From positions 1-64,000 of the forward strand of contig JADJBL010000012.1 of NCBI GenBank assembly GCA_016703765.1: a stretch of 64,000 nt of DNA, written 5' to 3'. The stretch is from Saprospirales bacterium (GTDB lineage Bacteria > Bacteroidota > Bacteroidia > Chitinophagales > Saprospiraceae). The notes beneath the pieces were generated by a model. It worked only from the letters and a program-made list of their open reading frames with translations. It made no database searches and had not been told where the DNA came from. A program made the translations under genes and the position numbers. This document shows positions 61,558 through 64,000 of this stretch, in pieces. The first letter of the stretch is position 1, and each line of letters starts with the position of its first letter.

Positions 61558-64000
61558 CTATTTGTTTATTTTCATAAAACGCATCTGCGCCACAACTCCT
61601 TTCGAACCGCACAATTGAAGCAAATAAACAGAAGGCGGAATACCCTGAATATCGATTTTCTCCGAATAAACTCCTTCTTTTAATATTCTCCCGTTCAGGT
61701 CGATGAGCTGAAAAGCCAGGTCTGAATAGGCTTCCGGGCTTTCGTTTTTTACAAACAAAAAGTCGCCGGCCGGATTTGGGAAAATAGTAAAATCGGAGAT
61801 AATTGCTTTTTCCTCCGAAATAGCATTTATTTCGGCTTCAAAATAAGCGTCGAAATTGACCGAAAAAACATTCAGGGTATCCAGAAAAACGGCATTTTCG
61901 GTGTCGGAAATCAAGCCGTTATTTCCCCAATGAGAAAACTGGTATCCTTCCGAAGGAATCGCCTCGATTTTCACCGGCACCCCGTTGAAATACACGCCCT
62001 GCCAGGGATATTCGTCGGGCGTGACCGTGCTGATCTGAATTTTGCCGGCGCCCGGCGGGAAAACATCCAGCGCGAGATCCACCTGGTTGGGCAGAGAGAA
62101 ATTGGATTCGATATGGTTTCTCACCTGGGTGGTCCGTTCGGAAAGCTGGAACTGAAATTGAAGATGGTTGTCGTTGAAAAAATTCATCAGCGCGGGAATG
62201 GCGTTGGGGTCCCACCAGCGGGCGTATTCGTTGTCCATCTCCAGCACGGTCTGGTCGAACATATCCTGTTCGAGGGCCAACAGCCGCTCCACGCCGTAGG
62301 CGGTGTTCATGAGGTCCGCGTAGCGGTTGATGAAATAATCCCGGAAGCGGTCGTTTTGCAGGCCTTTGAGCCAGATATTGATGAAAGGGTTTCCAGGGTC
62401 CTGGCTCATCATGAATTGGATATGGTCGAAATAGCAGTCCGTCCAACTGTTGGGTCCCAGGGCCAGTTCCAGGTCGATCGTGCAGAAGCGCCACCGGAAA
62501 TCAGTGGCATTCGAGCGATACAGTTTGATATTATTTCCGGGCCAGTCGACATTGCCCATCCAGGATTGCGAAATGATGTAATCCGCGTACCAGGTTTGGT
62601 CGAAATATTGGTCGGCCGAATCCCAGTAAGAGGGATCGCTTGGGTCCAGGGAATAGAAAGAAAAATAGGAGTTGAAAAAAGAATCGACCGAGCCCGTCAC
62701 GGGCCGCAACACGCTTCCGTACCAATAGCTCAGGGAGAGAATATCCATCGAATCGGGGTCAGCTCCCTCCAGGGTCTCGAAATATTCGGTATTGAATTTT
62801 TCCCGCAGCTCGTACAGCCCGAAATACCCCCCGTTGATGTACACCGACACCGGCCTCCAGGCGGAGTAGTAGGTGTTGGTCTCGCTGCCCATCGCCTTTA
62901 CCTGCAAGGCGTCTTTGTAGGGCAGGACCAGCCATTGGTTGCTCCCGTTTCGCAGATAAAAAGTGCTGTATTTGGTTCTGTCCGGCCGGTCGGGAATCAG
63001 CGCATAATCGATCGCCCCTTCCCCCAACACCCCGTGGTCGAGCTCCACCTTGAACGAATGCTGGGCATGCGAGCGGCTTCCACCGGCCCCTCCATCCACC
63101 TGGATGCCGGCTTTCTGGGAAAAAATGAGTTGTTTGGTCGAGTCAAAATATTCGACGTGTGCAGCCTTTTCCCAATCCAGCCACCAGTTGTCGAAGATCC
63201 CGTTGCTGCCGTAGAGATTGGCCTGATCCGTCACCACCGAAATAACGGGCGTATAGTGATCCACTCCGAAAAAATAGGTGGACACGACCGCCGGGCTCGG
63301 CAGGATGCCGCTCCCAAACACACGGGCTTTCACCACGCAGGAGTAGAAAATAAAGACGGGATTCCCGTCATAAGCCGCCGAAGTGTCGGTCGGTTCGCTG
63401 CCGTCGAGCGTGTAGTGGATGGTCGAATTGGACCCGTTCGGATTGTTCATGGCCAGATAAAAGGGCACATCGTGAAAACCCGATTCGATGGCCAACTGTG
63501 GAGCGAGCAGGTAAGCCGAGAAGGTCGCCGAACCGTTGTTGGTGGCCGAAGGCGTAGCCTGTTGAAAAAGAGAGATATTGGAGTTGGCATCGGGGTAGGA
63601 GCCGCGGCTGTGGTCCAGATCGTGGCAATTCACGAACAAACTGCTGAGCTGGTTTTGCAGGGGATCAAAGAGGAAGACCGTCTCTCCGTCGCCCGAGATC
63701 TTGAAATTCGTATGCAGGAAATTATTTGGGTCCACCGCCACAAATTCGGAAGACACCGCATTGACCGACACCAGTTTGAGGTGAATGTCGATATAATCGT
63801 ACACCGTGGCCGGATCGGTGGAAACCACGTCAAAGCCCAGACTCGTGATAAAGCCCGCCGTGAGTCCCGCCGCCGATAATTCCGAGGCCTGGATGAGCAT
63901 CTGGTTTCTCGCGCCCCAGTACCAGTTGCCGTAGGGCGCCGGATAATCGGTGGGGGAGTTTTGCTCCGTCCCCGTGCCCACCGCCATGCCGTTCAATTGC
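61558..64000 (-). CDS. CotH-family protein with chitobiase-like and T9SS domains (5' partial)
   Basis: At least 813 residues, open to the right edge. The first in-window codon usable as start is a TTG inside conserved sequence (NGMAVGTGTEQNSPTDYPAPYGNWYWGAR), so the N-terminus lies outside. After this, a chitobiase/HEX_C-like beta domain (IHYTLDGSEPTDTSAAY) is followed by the CotH region: HVEYFDSTKQLIFSQKAGIQVDGG, LPYKDALQVKAMG, VYINGGYFGLYELREKFN and RWRFCTIDLELALG. CotH proteins are atypical kinases in spore formers; the catalytic state here is not judged. The end is a T9SS sorting domain (FTIFPNPAGDFLFVKNE to VVAQMRFMKIN). Confidence 0.87.
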   Translation of the reverse strand, partial: QLNGMAVGTGTEQNSPTDYPAPYGNWYWGARNQMLIQASELSAAGLTAGFITSLGFDVVSTDPATVYDYIDIHLKLVSVNAVSSEFVAVDPNNFLHTNFKISGDGETVFLFDPLQNQLSSLFVNCHDLDHSRGSYPDANSNISLFQQATPSATNNGSATFSAYLLAPQLAIESGFHDVPFYLAMNNPNGSNSTIHYTLDGSEPTDTSAAYDGNPVFIFYSCVVKARVFGSGILPSPAVVSTYFFGVDHYTPVISVVTDQANLYGSNGIFDNWWLDWEKAAHVEYFDSTKQLIFSQKAGIQVDGGAGGSRSHAQHSFKVELDHGVLGEGAIDYALIPDRPDRTKYSTFYLRNGSNQWLVLPYKDALQVKAMGSETNTYYSAWRPVSVYINGGYFGLYELREKFNTEYFETLEGADPDSMDILSLSYWYGSVLRPVTGSVDSFFNSYFSFYSLDPSDPSYWDSADQYFDQTWYADYIISQSWMGNVDWPGNNIKLYRSNATDFRWRFCTIDLELALGPNSWTDCYFDHIQFMMSQDPGNPFINIWLKGLQNDRFRDYFINRYADLMNTAYGVERLLALEQDMFDQTVLEMDNEYARWWDPNAIPALMNFFNDNHLQFQFQLSERTTQVRNHIESNFSLPNQVDLALDVFPPGAGKIQISTVTPDEYPWQGVYFNGVPVKIEAIPSEGYQFSHWGNNGLISDTENAVFLDTLNVFSVNFDAYFEAEINAISEEKAIISDFTIFPNPAGDFLFVKNESPEAYSDLAFQLIDLNGRILKEGVYSEKIDIQGIPPSVYLLQLCGSKGVVAQMRFMKINK

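Overview
The window looks like a chromosomal segment of a Bacteroidota bacterium, probably of the Saprospiria/Lewinella-like branch. The lineage guess is an inference. It rests on several T9SS-type C-terminal sorting domains, very large HYR-repeat secreted proteins, TonB-dependent receptors with carboxypeptidase-regulatory N-termini, a Bacteroidota-style dihydroorotase, and -7 promoter boxes of the TAnnTTTG type. No rRNA, tRNA, CRISPR array, IS element or phage was seen.

Region 1 (1-31111) holds two adjacent giant genes for secreted, cysteine-rich, multi-repeat surface proteins. The first enters from the left edge and ends at 20517, so more than 6800 residues lie in the window. It has roughly 45-50 HYR-like repeats by my count. 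Glycine-rich modules (two), a C-type-lectin-like domain and glutamine-amidotransferase-like domains (two) are inserted into HYR or Ig-like repeats. The second gene (20632-31111) starts with a signal peptide and carries 17 tandem 80-residue (240-bp) repeats. Both proteins end in the same kind of C-terminal module: HYR-like repeats, a dockerin-like calcium repeat pair, a cohesin-like domain and a T9SS type A sorting domain. Each gene is broken by four single-base frame changes. Most sit in homopolymers or at junctions between repeat variants, which suggests sequencing or assembly error rather than decay. A strong terminator follows each gene.

Region 2 (31216-36643) has a MazG-like pyrophosphohydrolase gene and two tandem paralogous TonB-dependent receptors without SusD partners.

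Region 3 (36735-46418) is housekeeping: a surE / small membrane protein / lpxB operon, divergent holA followed by a YigZ-family gene, an OmpA-family protein with thrombospondin type 3 repeats, a purK-purE pair, a dihydroorotase gene and a DUF5362-like membrane protein.

Region 4 (46587-55390) is a same-strand cluster: two tandem DUF4331 secreted proteins, a TPR lipoprotein, a TonB-dependent receptor, an ECF sigma factor and its anti-sigma factor. It looks like a cell-surface system with its own regulator, of unknown substrate.

Region 5 (55397-64000) has a DUF2541-like secreted protein, a glucosaminidase, a charged membrane-anchored protein, a TIGR02206-like membrane protein, an SGNH hydrolase lipoprotein, a T9SS-sorted BNR/Ycf48-like propeller protein, a PH-like membrane protein and a CotH-family protein that runs off the right edge.

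Many intergenic gaps hold hairpins built from short iterated units. Two gaps between divergent genes share an AAACGGCGT/ACGCCGTTT inverted repeat, and one gap holds two back-to-back perfect hairpins. No gene-free stretch exceeds 300 bases; the longest (55787-56044) is AT-rich with one -7-like box.
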